Positions 1 to 12,406 of a stretch of 64,000 nt of DNA are shown piece by piece. The notes under the pieces were generated by a model. It was not told where the DNA came from and did no database searches. It saw only the letters and a program-made list of their open reading frames with translations. This DNA is from Pseudoscleropodium purum (taxonomy: Eukaryota > Streptophyta > Bryopsida > Hypnales > Brachytheciaceae): NCBI GenBank assembly GCA_963969395.1, contig OZ017797.1, positions 25,048,001-25,112,000 on the forward strand, given 5' to 3'. The position numbers and the translations under genes were made by a program. The first letter of the stretch is position 1. Every line of letters begins with the position of its first letter.

Positions 1-158
1 TAGATAAAGTCCACTACTGCCATCTCACAACTCGCCCTACAATCAAATGAACTAGGAAGATTTATGTAATACTATTCTACACCGAGCTAAAAAAAAAGAA
101 AAGTTAAAAGAGAAAATAAGAAAATTAAAGAAAAAAATGGATACATTAGGTTCCAGGA
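1..158 (-). other. 3' flank of the AGPase large-subunit gene
   Basis: AT-rich sequence directly after the stop codon, presumably the 3' UTR and polyadenylation region. Poly-A-rich tracts lie at about 88-138 on the plus strand. No separate gene is visible. Confidence 0.5.
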
Positions 159-3100
159 TTAGATTACAGATCCATCCTTGATGATGCCATTTTTCTCAAT
201 TACTGTCACCCCTGTTCTGATATAGAATCCTTCTTTTGGTCTTGAAGCTTCATGGACATTCTGCACCCAACCAAAGAATAGTACAACTCAGCAAACTTCT
301 TTCAGATAACTAAGGTGAGTTCAACACTTAAAAGACAATCATCATACTTATGTGTCAAATTGATTGGTGCAATTCTTTTAGTAAATTGGAAAATTGAAAC
401 AATCAAATTCCCAAAACAGAAAATCAAAAGCTGGAGTCGTAACGAATTTCGTAAGAAATTGTGCAAGTTCAATTGGACATGCGCCCCAAACCAACACTTG
501 TAATCATGTACACAAGCAGCATATTTCTAAACTGCAAAACTTTAGATTTTCTTTGGATATTATACAAATAGGTTATGTATATACTGGTAGCAAACTAATT
601 AAAGCATCGAATTAGAGCACCCACTGTCTAAATTGGCTGCTTTCACATTTATAGGAGTTAAAAACAGGAAATTCATTGTTTGAAAAGCTATTATGAAGAC
701 AGCAAAACGTACTAATAGGAAGAAGAAATCATGCCCTAAATTTTGTGACAACAGAAACAATAGTAATTCTAAAAAAATTATACTGTTCTTTGGACTTCTA
801 AGCATCGTAAAGAGAATCTTCTTCATAACTTATAAGGAGGTCTCTCATTGATCTCATCTCAAAGTGATCATACGAAGGCCTCCCCACACTACTTATAAGT
901 ATGACCATTCTGACAATAAGGAGACCTCATGAATTACAAAGAAATATTCTCTGCATGATGCTATTTTAAAGTCCAAAAGCACTTTAATTTCACAGAGAAC
1001 CCGTATAATTTTCTTTAGTAACTTTCTTATTGCTATAAATTTTTGAAGTGGACTTTCTAATTTTAGCTTGAGCATGATAAGAACTAAAGTGTGAATGCAA
1101 AATACGCACATCCGTGTTGGCAATGACGACATCCTTGCCGATCCTGGCATTCTTGTCGATGATGCAGTTGCTGATTTGGGAATTGGCACCCACTCCTAAA
1201 GGAGTCTTCCCTTCCCTCAACTGCTGAGCTATTTCCTCCTCCGTCTCATAAAAATCAGCTCCCATCATCATTGTATCCTGATAGCCAAGATTCCATAAAC
1301 GTGAATTTCTTCAAGAGTTTCACGAGACAAATACAAAACTGTACTGCATTCCTCAAACAAGCACCACACTTGAAGTGCTGATAAACATATTAACAATAAA
1401 GTTAATGTTCATTCAAAGTCTAATAGTGCACATGAACCGAGGCCCAAAGAAATTCAAGTCCAAAAATATGATACAATGGTATTCATAAAGGGACAGATGA
1501 AGGTTGATGACCCTCACGAACTTCTTGCATCAAGTGCGTTTGGAAAATGCAACGATTCTTACCTTAAACACAACACCGGATTCCAGACGAGATCGAATTC
1601 CAACAATTGAGTGCTGCACTGTGCAATTTCTTAGAAAGCATCCATGTGAAACAATCGAGTCTTGCACCTGAAATATAATATCAATTCAGTCAGAATCAAA
1701 CATCTGAATGTGGAATGGATTCAGGTTTGGTCAGATAATCCTGAAAAACAGTTGATTCTTTTCAGATTTGATGCAACATTTGACAACTTGGGGGTCAGGG
1801 TACATGACATGATGAACTATGTGAAAATTGTGCAAATCATGTGAATTATAAATTATTGGCTCCATTCACATGGCATTTAATTTCTGCACCATGTTTGAAA
1901 TGAACACATAGTAAGCTCATTTATTATTTCTGGATCTACACTTCTAAGGATGAATCTTGATGACAACCAAAAAGTTGAGGCCAAGACATAGCTACTTAGA
2001 GTCCAAGACATTAAAAATGAAAAGACTAAGTCTAACAGATCTTGTTCATTTGACCATTTTGTGGGCTGATGATATTTGGAGCATTGCATGAAATGGTCAA
2101 ACGGGCAGTGTTACCATGTAAGCATCCCTGTCACTTTATCATTCATTTTCAAGATTCTTTCTCCAAGCCTGCCCATCAAGACAAAGTGCGCAGTTTCTAA
2201 GAGCAATCTCTAACTTTTCACCGATCACATTGTTAGATTTCTTAAAACATGGTTGAAATGTCGTATCCTCAAGGCTTGTCTAGTAGACAAATGTAAGCCG
2301 ACCCTCAATTTTCAATACGAAAAGCTCTTTTAAGGGCTCACAAGACAGAAACTAACAAAACTATAATGGAAGATAATAGATACCTGGCATTGTTCTATTT
2401 TTGTTGGAGGAAGATACCGTGGTGATGTGAAGATTGGCTTGGTAGCATCGTAGAAACTGAACTGGGGCGGCTGCAGGAAGGCAAAGGACACAAAGAGTAT
2501 CGGCTTTAGAGCCCACTGGAGTACAAGAGCATTCTGGAAAAGTCATAACATTTCTTGGTTGCAGGCTAAAATTATGTCAATTTAATGGGAATTTTTCATG
2601 TGATTCCAATGACAATACTTCAAGTAATAAACTTCCTGTGAATAAAAGTGATCCATTTTACCGTTTTAAGGGGGTTGGAGTGGAGATGCTCGAAAGCTAG
2701 TACAAAAGAGTTTCGACCTAAACGAAAATCAGCTGTAACTGGTGTCTTACCATATCAACTAGACTCTCTACATTTTCACGAAAGTCACTGCCAACATCTA
2801 TTGCAAGGTTTTACTTGGATGAAACATTACAAGCATGGCAAAAGTCCTCTCTCTACAGCTGACAGGTCAAATAAAGTTTCAAATCAATTTCGAATCAATT
2901 TCTTACGATCCAAGGCTATCACAAGCTAACTGCAATGTGGTTATCTCACACGGTTCTCAATTGATAGAGTCTGTACAAAAAGATACTAGGTTAGAGAAGA
3001 GGAGGTACCTGAGAAGTAAGAGCTAAGTTGGCATCAAAGAAAGACTTGATGGTTCCAATATCTTCCCAGTAATCGTTGAACAAGTATGCCTGGAGAAACA

Positions 3101-6100
3101 AAACAAAAGATTTTATCAGTCAGATTCATGCTGCAATCACTAAATCCCTAAGTGCCTAAATGGCTACTTCCATGTCAAGAAGAGTTGAGATAAGATATTT
3201 AGGTAGCTTCAAGGAATGTAAAACAATGTCCCAATTGAAAGAAGACACTCAAGAAATCATTAAAAACACTTTTGAGCGATAGAAATATGTTCTGACAGCT
3301 TCTATAATCAACTACAACTCCCAACTTTTACCTTAGGCATGTAAAGATTCATGGAAGCTTTATCTAAAAGGAACTCACAAAGAATGGAAGCTTACTATAA
3401 ACTAAGCACTCAACCAGTAAAAGTATCCTATTAATAAAAATCACTAGGCATACCTGGACGTTAAATTCACCGGTAGAAGCGGGAATGATTTCCGAGCCAA
3501 AGTCATTAGCAGTGGGATATCTCCATCTGTAGCATTCAACCAGGATTCGACCAAATGAATCAAGAAACCTCTAGGTTAAGTGTGACAATTAAAAACACAA
3601 CCATATCTGAAATAAATTATCAAAAATAAAATTAACGCCAGGATATTTTTCAGAATGTAAAATTGTCAGTGTCAAGTGTCACATATGAAGTACATAGTAC
3701 ACGTCTAAGCTCAAAACTGGGATTCTCCTCATCCATTTAATGGAGTACAACCAGATTCTAGTCAAGTGCGAATGTAAAGTGCTGTATTATAGCCTATTAT
3801 CAAATTACCAAGTACATGAGTTGCTCGAAACTCAGCTGCATACCTTAAAAGCTTCAGAAGAACGTCCTTCTTGAACACATAAATACCCATGGATGCAATG
3901 TAAGGCTTCGCCGCAGATTCCTCAGGAGACAAGCCTAAAACCGTTGTATCTACTTGCTGCAAAACCAAGAGCTCTAAATCATACAAATGAAACTGAACGC
4001 TATACAGGTCATTCAAAAGATCAGAAAATTTGAAAAGCAGGAGTAATCAGAACTAATTCCTCAGTGAGTCGATGCTAGTTAGCAATAGGTGAATACTTCA
4101 ACTGAGAAGACATGGATTTAGTAATGAGGTCCATGCTAATACTTTAAACATATAGAATGCCTCACACACTCGTACTTACAAGTCTACTCATTCATAACTG
4201 GTTAAGTTGTTGTATGGCAATAAAATAAAATGCGACTTTAATTCGTTTCGAATTAACCCAAAGCTATCACCTCGCATTACACTAATCCAATAACTGCTGG
4301 AGGGAAAGTTGAACAGCAGATAGAGGATTTCTTAAAGTTTTTTTATCATACTGTACCATCTTTTTCAGTTCAGCGCTTCTAGGCTTCTCATTGAAGTAGA
4401 GAACTCGTCCCGCATCGTCAATCTTCATCAATCCATAGTCAGAAGCACGACTGCACAGTAAATTGCCAACCAGATGATTAAATGCCAGGGTAGTTAACCT
4501 ACACTAGTTTACCAGGTGAGGACACCAATTTAAACCCTATCTGCTCAAATGGCCAACAGTGGGGGCTTCCATATCTATCGGGGTAGAAATCGAACATTCA
4601 TGAAGCTTCCAGGAAGTATTAAAATGTATCCATAGATATCATGTCCTCCAAAACATTCTTGAACCACTTGTAAAAGTCATGTGTAGGCTTCCTTGGAGCT
4701 ACTAGAATAGTGGAGGGTAAAATAGAGAAGATGAAGGAAGAATCAAATGGAGTGTGGAATGGAAAGAGGACTTAGGTATCTCTATGTAAAAAAGGATTCC
4801 TGTGCGCAATTAATGGTAAACTGATAAGGAATCTAATGACATTTCTGACCAATAAAAAATAGACTCTGAAAGTTACTAATCTTGAGTATCAGCTCCTGAA
4901 GCGGACTTTCTATTGTTGTTAGCAAGATGGAGAATGTTGCAACACCATGAAACTCTTTTGTAAATTACTGAGACTCAATGCACTATACCTCTCGTCCATG
5001 GGCAAGCAGGAGATGGTGATATCGGCACCACTGTCCCTGTGCTTCTGTTGAAGCCCCCCAACACAAAAAGCATATGGTCAGAATCTAAACAAAAAAAGGC
5101 TTGCTGCATCACACAACCCAGACAGAAAAACCTAATTCTGATAGAGCCAGGGGGACGAGGTCAAGGGCCAGCACCTGGGCAAAGTCCATGTAGTCCATAC
5201 GATAGAGATGGTCACCAGATAGGATCATCACATCCTCCACCACCTTGTTCCTAGCATCCTTTAACACAACGAAATGCACTGTGAGAAAAAAGCTCCCAAG
5301 CCTGAACTTGCAAGAAAAGGAAACCTCGAAGTGCCCCAACCGGTAAAAGTTCAAATTCGGGGTCCTCGAATTCAAGATTTGTGCATTGAGAATAGAGGCA
5401 ATTCAAGCATTTAGGGTTAAATCTCTACAAGGGCGCTTCTACTTTGAGACCAGCTTTCGGGGTTCAGGATTGCGTAAGGTCGAATATGGAAACAGGCAAC
5501 TAAAACTGAGTGGCTGAAATCGCAAACCCTAACAACCCTAATGAATCATTCAGGAGACCTGTGTCAAAACTTACCAAACAGAAGAAGAACCATGCTCTAT
5601 GACACATTGTTGCAAATACTGTTTTTGAAGTTTTGGCAACGAGCTTTCAATGAGGAACTTTTTGATTTTGAGTTCATGCAGGAAGGGGTTAAAAAGCTGA
5701 CCTCAAACAACCAGAGGTACTGTCGGACGGCATCAGCCGTTCCTTGGAACCAGTCAGTGCCTCTGTCTCCCGGAGTCTGTGTAGCGGCCAGTACCTCCAC
5801 AAAGCCATCGCCGAAGTTGATCTTGCCAAAGTTGTAGGTTCTAGCCAGGTGCCGGTTGAGGGAGGTGGAGTTGAATTGCGTGAGGATGAACACTTTATTG
5901 ATGCCGCTGTTGATGCAGTTGCTCATGGGCACATCGATCAACCGGTACGCCCCTCCAAGGGGCACCTGAACAGCATCCACACAGTCTATCAATACATCAG
6001 GTTTCATCTCAATGCCTAGAAACAAACACTATTGGAGTGTCAGGGTGAAACTTTGCGTTCCGAAAATAGATGCGATTCTGTTCCCCGACTTTGAAAAATT

Positions 6101-7431
6101 CACACATGGGCAAGTGTTTTGAAGACGAGGTTTGGGCTCAGAATTGCGTAGGGCTAAATTTGCAAAAAAGCTATATCCCAGCTCAGGGAACACTCAGTAC
6201 CGAGCACTAAGTTATACAGCCTACTGAGTGCACGGCAATGTGCACTGCACACGGCAAGGTAAGCTGCAGGAAGCATTGTTGCACTGTGCTGCACCCTTTG
6301 CCGTGTTCCCTCATGCTGAGATTTTGCTGAAATAGTCAAGCGAGACCCTGAACCGCAACCCGAAATCGCAAGCTCGGACAGCCCCTATAAATTGGTAACG
6401 ATCTCCACAACCAGAGGTACTCGTGTGATACAGGTTTTGAGCGGAGCTTACAGCAGGTTTAGCGCGTCCCTTGGTGAGAGGAAACAAGCGCCTTCCCGCC
6501 CCACCTCCCAGAATGATCGACAGAACTGTCCTTGGATCCACCCGATCTTTCTCCTCTGTGTTCACCTGCAGTTTACAAGTTCAAATATGGGTTTCCCAGT
6601 CAATACCATTACAGCTTCGTAGTTGGTACTACTTCTTTCTAGAGCCTCGTCACCAACAGATCTCCAGCAACCTGCGTTCCCCAATCTATTCGCAAGGAAA
6701 AAACCTCCCTCCGTACCACTCCCCTTAATGTAGCATCAGAAGTGAGATTCCCACTGACTTGTTGAAGAATCCATGAAGTGACCGTACTTAAACACAAGAA
6801 ACACAGCGCGAATCTTACTAGACAGAACTACTGCAGGATATAAAACCTAAATAAAAAAATGCAGGACAGAAAAACTCCAGGGTACGAAGCCTAAATCGAA
6901 AATGCACGAGAAATCAAGACATAGGGTACGAAAGGTCCAGATTCAAGACGTCCCCATAAAGACAAGAAGCACAATGTGCGACGACTCTGCTGAACCCTGG
7001 ACTGGTACTGATTCTCCAATCAGCTCCCCATTTCCGTGGCATCTCCTCTTTCGCAGGAGCTGCACCCAAGACGTTTCAAGGGCTCCACTAGCTAACAGAA
7101 CTGCAAGGCAAGCGAGATCGATCGATCGATCAGGCTGCGAGCTTACCAAAGACTGATTGATATCCGCCAACACCGACGAGACACGAAAAACGCTACCAGC
7201 CGCATTCCTCCGACTTCCAGCAGCAGCACCAGGCAACCCCTTCTGCGCTTTCACCGACGCCGCTAGCTTCTCCCCACAAAAAGCCGTCCGCGGCAACGAA
7301 CAAACACCACCACCACCACCACTACTAGTTCTGCTACTACTACTCCCAGTCTGTCGCCCTCCATAACCCTCCCTCGTAATGCCCGAGCCACAACTCGTGG
7401 TGGACACACAGGCAGTCCCAGCTACCGCCAT
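159..7431 (-). CDS. APL: ADP-glucose pyrophosphorylase, large subunit (plastidial)
   Basis: Makes ADP-glucose from glucose-1-phosphate and ATP, the committed step of starch synthesis, as the large subunit of a plastid heterotetramer. Thirteen exons, all GT-AG: 7147-7431, 6452-6565, 5702-5965, 5175-5258, 4989-5044, 4357-4450, 3844-3956, 3454-3526, 3009-3089, 2384-2470, 1563-1667, 1110-1277, 159-260. They total 1626 bp, giving 541 aa, normal for the family. Residues 1-95 are a Ser/Gly-rich transit peptide. The nucleotide loop [19 protein letters not shown] is at 115-133, then [23 protein letters not shown] near 206-215 and [10 protein letters not shown] near 235-244. The C-terminal beta-helix holds [20 protein letters not shown] and ends in GSVI. 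The sequence around [20 protein letters not shown] and the [14 protein letters not shown] tail are of large-subunit type. Odd: Arg120 stands where the family has Thr (GTRL). The start is the first ATG before the transit peptide. Confidence 0.96.
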
Positions 7432-8004
7432 CGCCCCAACTCACTCGTTCCCCCCCAAATGCTATCTATCCCGTCCGAACTCCGAACTCCGAACTATTTA
7501 CATTACCATGCAGACATTCTCGAGCTACGAGGTTGAATTGGCCCCGAATGCAGAGGAAGAGGGTAGAGAGGGTAGAGGGGAAAGGGAAGATGCGAGAAGC
7601 ATCAAAGAGAGAAACGCCGGATGGAAGGAATTTGCCTGTTTTGGGTCTTGTGGGTGTTTGCGTTTGTTGGGCGAGGCGTTTGTGGTGGAGAGTGATTGTG
7701 GATTAGTGCGAAGTTGGGTGGCAGCCAAACGGAGTTTGCGACAGAGTTTTGGCTGATGAGCTCGGAGTTTTGGGTGTTTCGTGGATTGGAATTGCACGGG
7801 ATTGTTGCTTGCAGTCAATGATTCGTGACGCATTTCCGTCTGGTGGCCGTAGGAATTGGCTGCTGGGAGGAATTGGTTCGATTTGGCGAGAGGCCGCGGG
7901 GGATTGCAGGGGCGACGCTAGCGACGGGCGGACTCCCAGTGGGTCGCGAAGCTTCAGGGTACCGACCGCGCGAGGATGCCCTTTCGGTGACTGGCTTGGG
8001 TCTA
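7432..8004 (-). promoter_or_regulatory. 5' flank / promoter region of the AGPase large-subunit gene
   Basis: GC-richer sequence upstream of the AGPase start codon, expected to hold the 5' UTR and promoter. I see no clear TATA box at a supportable distance. Reading frames on both strands here are low-complexity and match no family I know, so I treat the stretch as regulatory. Confidence 0.4.
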
Positions 8005-8379
8005 ACCTCTTTAATGTCACCTTCACTAATGGAACTTTCACTAATGGCCCCGCTGTTCTGCACTTAGGCCGAATTCATGCCACCTCCTCTAATATCACAT
8101 CCTCTGTTCTTTCCTTCGACCTCAGTAATGTCTCCTTCTCTAATATCACATTCTCTGTTCTTTCCTTCGACCTCAGTAATGTCTCCTTCTCTAATATCAC
8201 ATTCTCTGTTCTCTTCTTTGACCTTCGACCTCAATAATGTCTCCTTCTCTAATATCACATCCTCTGTTCTCTTGTTCTGTCCTTCGACCTCACAAATGTC
8301 TCCTTGTTTAGCATCACATGTTTAGCATCACATCCTTTGTTTTCTTATCGTATTAGGGTGCTTTTCTTTTTCTTCATTT
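8005..8379. repeat. 51-bp minisatellite (first part)
   Basis: Clear units begin with TCTAATATCACAT at 8088, 8139, 8190 and 8248, with a decayed fifth near 8305. The first two spacings are exactly 51 bp; the third is 58 bp because of a small insertion. Each unit carries CTTCGACCTCA and AATGTCTCCTTC. Weaker units precede 8088 (ACTAATGG motifs from about 8005). As 51 is a multiple of three, open frames of 60-160 codons arise by chance on both strands. Confidence 0.85.
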
Positions 8380-8626
8380 TTCTATGAAGTGCCAAAGTGG
8401 CAATATAAAATGTTATAGTGGTGCTCCAAATTTCAACATTCAACCACATATTGTATAGAAAATATCACATTAGCACATATCCCATGTCCATAAATCTATT
8501 TTCATCCACAATTTGGTGATTTCATCCAATTTTTTTTTAATTTGAAGTTTTATGGTGAAAAACTTCATAATTTTTTGTCATTTTTTAGCCAAATTATTTT
8601 TTCTAGTGCAATTTGGCACTAGAAAG
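8380..8626. mobile_element. Possible MITE inserted in the minisatellite
   Basis: This 247-bp block interrupts the 51-bp array: units lie on both sides (up to about 8340 and again from about 8676). The left end reads AAGTGCCAAAGTGGCAATAT (8387 on) and the right end carries TTTGGCACTAGAAAG, an imperfect inverted match around GTGCCAAA. A nearly identical left-end sequence occurs at about 55650-55675. The family is not assigned. Confidence 0.45.
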
Positions 8627-8664
8627 CCTCAATAAAAAACCCAAGATCATTCCTTTGACATGAA

Positions 8665-8820
8665 GTACCACCACCTTTTCTAATAACACATCCTTTGTTC
8701 TCTCTTCTAACTACATTAAAATCATTTAATTCACCTTTTATAATATTACATCTTTTGATATCTTCTTATTCTTCGTTAATATATGCTATCTTCTCTAATA
8801 TCTCATTGTTTATTCTTTGG
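8665..8820. repeat. 51-bp minisatellite, decayed continuation
   Basis: Degenerate units resume after the insertion: TTTTCTAATAACACATCC near 8675, then TATAATATTACATC near 8737 and TTCTCTAATATCTCATTG near 8792. They follow the same order as the array at 8005-8340, so the array was once continuous. Confidence 0.55.
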
Positions 8821-11600
8821 CAAAACTACTAGAGAATGGACATTTCAAGTTCAAAACTCAATTTGCTCTATTGATGTCCTTGATTATTATGGCAAAATAA
8901 ATTATATACAAATACAATTTTCATGCCTACTACTAAGAGTTGGAATTTTGTAGTGAATATTTATTTGTTCTTTAGAAAATTTTCAATATATGTTAATAAT
9001 AGAAATACTTTGTAAGATTCTTTTGTCACATAAAAAAAGTTGAAAAAAAAGTAGGCTAGTAATTTATCATAATATTTGGGCATCATACATTGCACATCTA
9101 TTATGTCTTTTACTATAACTTTTGAAGTATGGGGCCAATGGATCTCTAATTTAAATGATAATATGATGAATACCTCTTTGGTTGTAGTAGTTGTTTCTTG
9201 AATGTTTTTTTTTATAGAAAAAATCATATTTAAAAAAAATTACTAATTTAAATACTTTCAGATTTCATGGTTTAAGAAACATTAGAGTATCCAAAATTAT
9301 TGTCACATAGATGAGCTTCTACAAATATATTTTCACAACAAGCATATATTTGTAGTGCAAGGGGAATCTAAAAAAAAACAATTTTCAAATCCTCCACATG
9401 TGTACAAGGAAGACTCCCATGCCCACAAATTTTTAGACATTTGGAAACACTTTTCTAAATTGTTTTGGGTAAAATCTTATCTTCAAAAAGTTCTTAAGAA
9501 TGTCTGATTTTAGTTGTAGTTTTTTGAAAGCTTTTACTATTTTCTAATAATTTAAACATCAATTAGAGGGGATAGATTTTTCTTCTAAAATTGCATGAGT
9601 TGGGCCAACACTTGCTAACATCTCTTTATGTTATTGGTAGTTTGATAAACAATATCTTTTTTTGTATGGATTGCTAGGAATTATAAAGGTAGTTCCTTTC
9701 AATGTATTTAAAACTTCACAAAATTTAAGAATATTAAACATTTATACATTCAATACATCATGTTAATGAATTAATAAATCTTCACAAATGATGGTGTAAT
9801 TCAAGGCTTCCAGATGTAAGTGTCTCACAATTTTGTGGAAAACTTTGTATGTATAAATGAGATCTTTGTAGTGCTATGCACAACCAATAGTAATTGTTTA
9901 CAAGATATAGTCCCTATTTTAGAGTACTAATAGCTATAACATGATGATGGTCAAAAATAGAAGATGAAAAAAAAGCACCAAAGTCTCATAAACTTTATTA
10001 AAAACTTTAAAAAAACCACATACCAAGAGTTTGTGAAATAGATTAAGGTTAGTTCATTGTATGCAAAAATATAAATTTGCAATTTGGAATTGTTACAAGA
10101 AACTCATATGTTGTTTTCTTTCAAAACGGTCTATTTCAATGAATATCGTGATTTTTGGAATCAATATTTTAAAAATAAAATAAAGTATGGATAATATGTA
10201 AAGCATTTAAATAGTACGTCTTTAAGAATTCAAACCTAAAAAATTTATTTTTAAAGTTATGCACAAAAAAAGATGATGGAAAATGACAAAAAATGAGCAC
10301 TTCAATGTTTGATTTTTAGAAAATAGTAAACTTCATTATTTATTATTTCAATGTACTATTTTCTAATCATTTTCATCTTTGGAAAAAAAATTGTATTCTT
10401 TACAGTTGTGCAAAGTAAGTGCATCTTAAGACACATGGAAGGTGGATAGCTTACTACTTTTAGAAAATCTCTTTGTAGCTCTTTGTAACCTTAGTAGAAG
10501 TTCTTGCATGCCAATTTTGAGCTTCAAATTTGCATTTTTGAATCTAAAATACTACTTCCTCCCCCCACCAAATGGCCAAGGTAGACATCCAATGAAGGAT
10601 TGTTTAAAAGTGATAAATGAATTTTTTTAAATTAAAAAAGTAGTCAATATTTACAACTTCTTTATATACCTTCATTTCAAATTTAATATAAAATTGACAT
10701 GTAACACAAAAGTTATGAGCAAAAACCACTTATCTGAGGCCAAGGGGACTAAAAATAGAACAAGTATTTCATACAATCACCCTTTGAATCCCATTTTCTT
10801 GTATATACATTCATATTGACAATTAAACCTATGTATTGGTATCATAAACAAAACATTCCATCTTTAGATGCAACAAACTCACTTTGGATTGAAATTTGTG
10901 GATGATTCAACAACTTGAATGGTGTGATGAAAAATATATAATATCTTTGCCTGTAGCAAATCTTACAAAATCACTTTTCAATTATACACAAAACAACATG
11001 TACAACAATGCTCAAAGGCTTGCAATATTTAAGGCTTATATAGTACAAAATTTGTACAATCTGCAAAGGAAACAACTTAAGTCTAATATTTTAGTTTCCA
11101 AGGTCTTGAATCTTGAAATTTTAAAATAAGCATTCCATCTTGGCATATGACAAACTCATTTTCAATTGAGTTTTGTACATGAGTCAATGAGTTGAATTTC
11201 TCAAATAAGGTCAGAGCATCCCAAACCAACCTTATAGCTAATGACATTGCTTTCTGGATAAGGTAATGATTTTAGAACCTAAATTTAGTTAGACTATAGA
11301 TAGCTTATCATTTTTGTCAACAAATAGTAAGCCATCTATGGTTTGCCTAGGTTTAGGTTCTACAATAACCACCATGTTTTAGAAACAAATGCCATTAGAT
11401 ACAAGGTTGATTTTAGATGCTTCTACTGTAAGTACTAATTTTTTTTTGGGATAGTAGTATTGTCAATGATATGCAAGCTTCCGTCATTGATACTATGTCA
11501 TAGAAACGGACAGGGTCTCTTCTCTGCACCTATTCCATATACTATAGAATAAACAATTTTTTTCTGTGCAAAGCTAATATTCAGGGTGAAATTATCCAAA
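8821..11600. other. AT-rich spacer, no gene seen
   Basis: About 2.8 kb of low-GC sequence with homopolymer A/T runs. Reading frames are short, without family similarity or convincing splice structure. No RNA gene or clear repeat found. Confidence 0.6.
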
Positions 11601-12406
11601 ATATGGAATCATATGTCATGACTCTTGAATAAGTAAAAAAAATTTCAGGTCTGTCAAAAACTTGAAATTAGATCAGAGATGTAAAAATTTCACCATTGGT
11701 ATATTCTTTGTAGTGTAGAGCATCAAATTACAGAATTTTCTACAAAAGAAGATGCTGGAATCCACGGAGCACAAAGGAATGATGCCTTTCTCATGTATTT
11801 GGCAATCAAGTCCAGTTTCAACTTTTGAATAACGATCCAATTGCAAAAGTTTGATTCGGCTGTTCATCTCTAGTTTTCATGATTCCATCCTCTGTCACCA
11901 GCCTGCACCAAGAATCTCAGAAACACTGTTCAACGTTACTGAGAAAACACGCTTCCATGCTCCAATCATAACCTCAATCTCTTCTTTGACAACAACGATT
12001 GAAACTGGAAATTGGTGCGTAACCCAGATTTAGAATTGAAATGGTTGCTATGTAGGACAACGTGGGAAAGCTTAAAATAATTCACGGAAGTGGACAAGAA
12101 GAATGCACACAAAGACTCGGTGCAGTTTGAAGAAACGAAACACAACAGTTCTGGACGATGTGAAGAAGAGACTTGCAAGACAGTACCTACCTGTTAAGGA
12201 CTGCCTGATGCATTATCATATGAGAAGACGTGAAATTCAGATAATGCACTATTGTATAAAACAACAGCTTAATGTGAGATGTGGTCATTAATTTTCTTCA
12301 CAAACAAATCCCTCAAATCCTATGTCAAGTCTCAATAGGGAACTAGCTAGAAGACTTCTGGATGGTGGATATTTGGTGCCCATCTTTGTTTGGGGATTGA
12401 CATCTC

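Noticed and set aside
5541..6019. Plus-strand frames of about 95 codons
   Set aside because: Antisense shadows of AGPase exon 3.
7749..8325. Open frames up to 162 codons on both strands
   Set aside because: They arise from the 51-bp repeat, whose period is a multiple of three; the proteins are repetitive (SNVSFSNITFS) and match no family.
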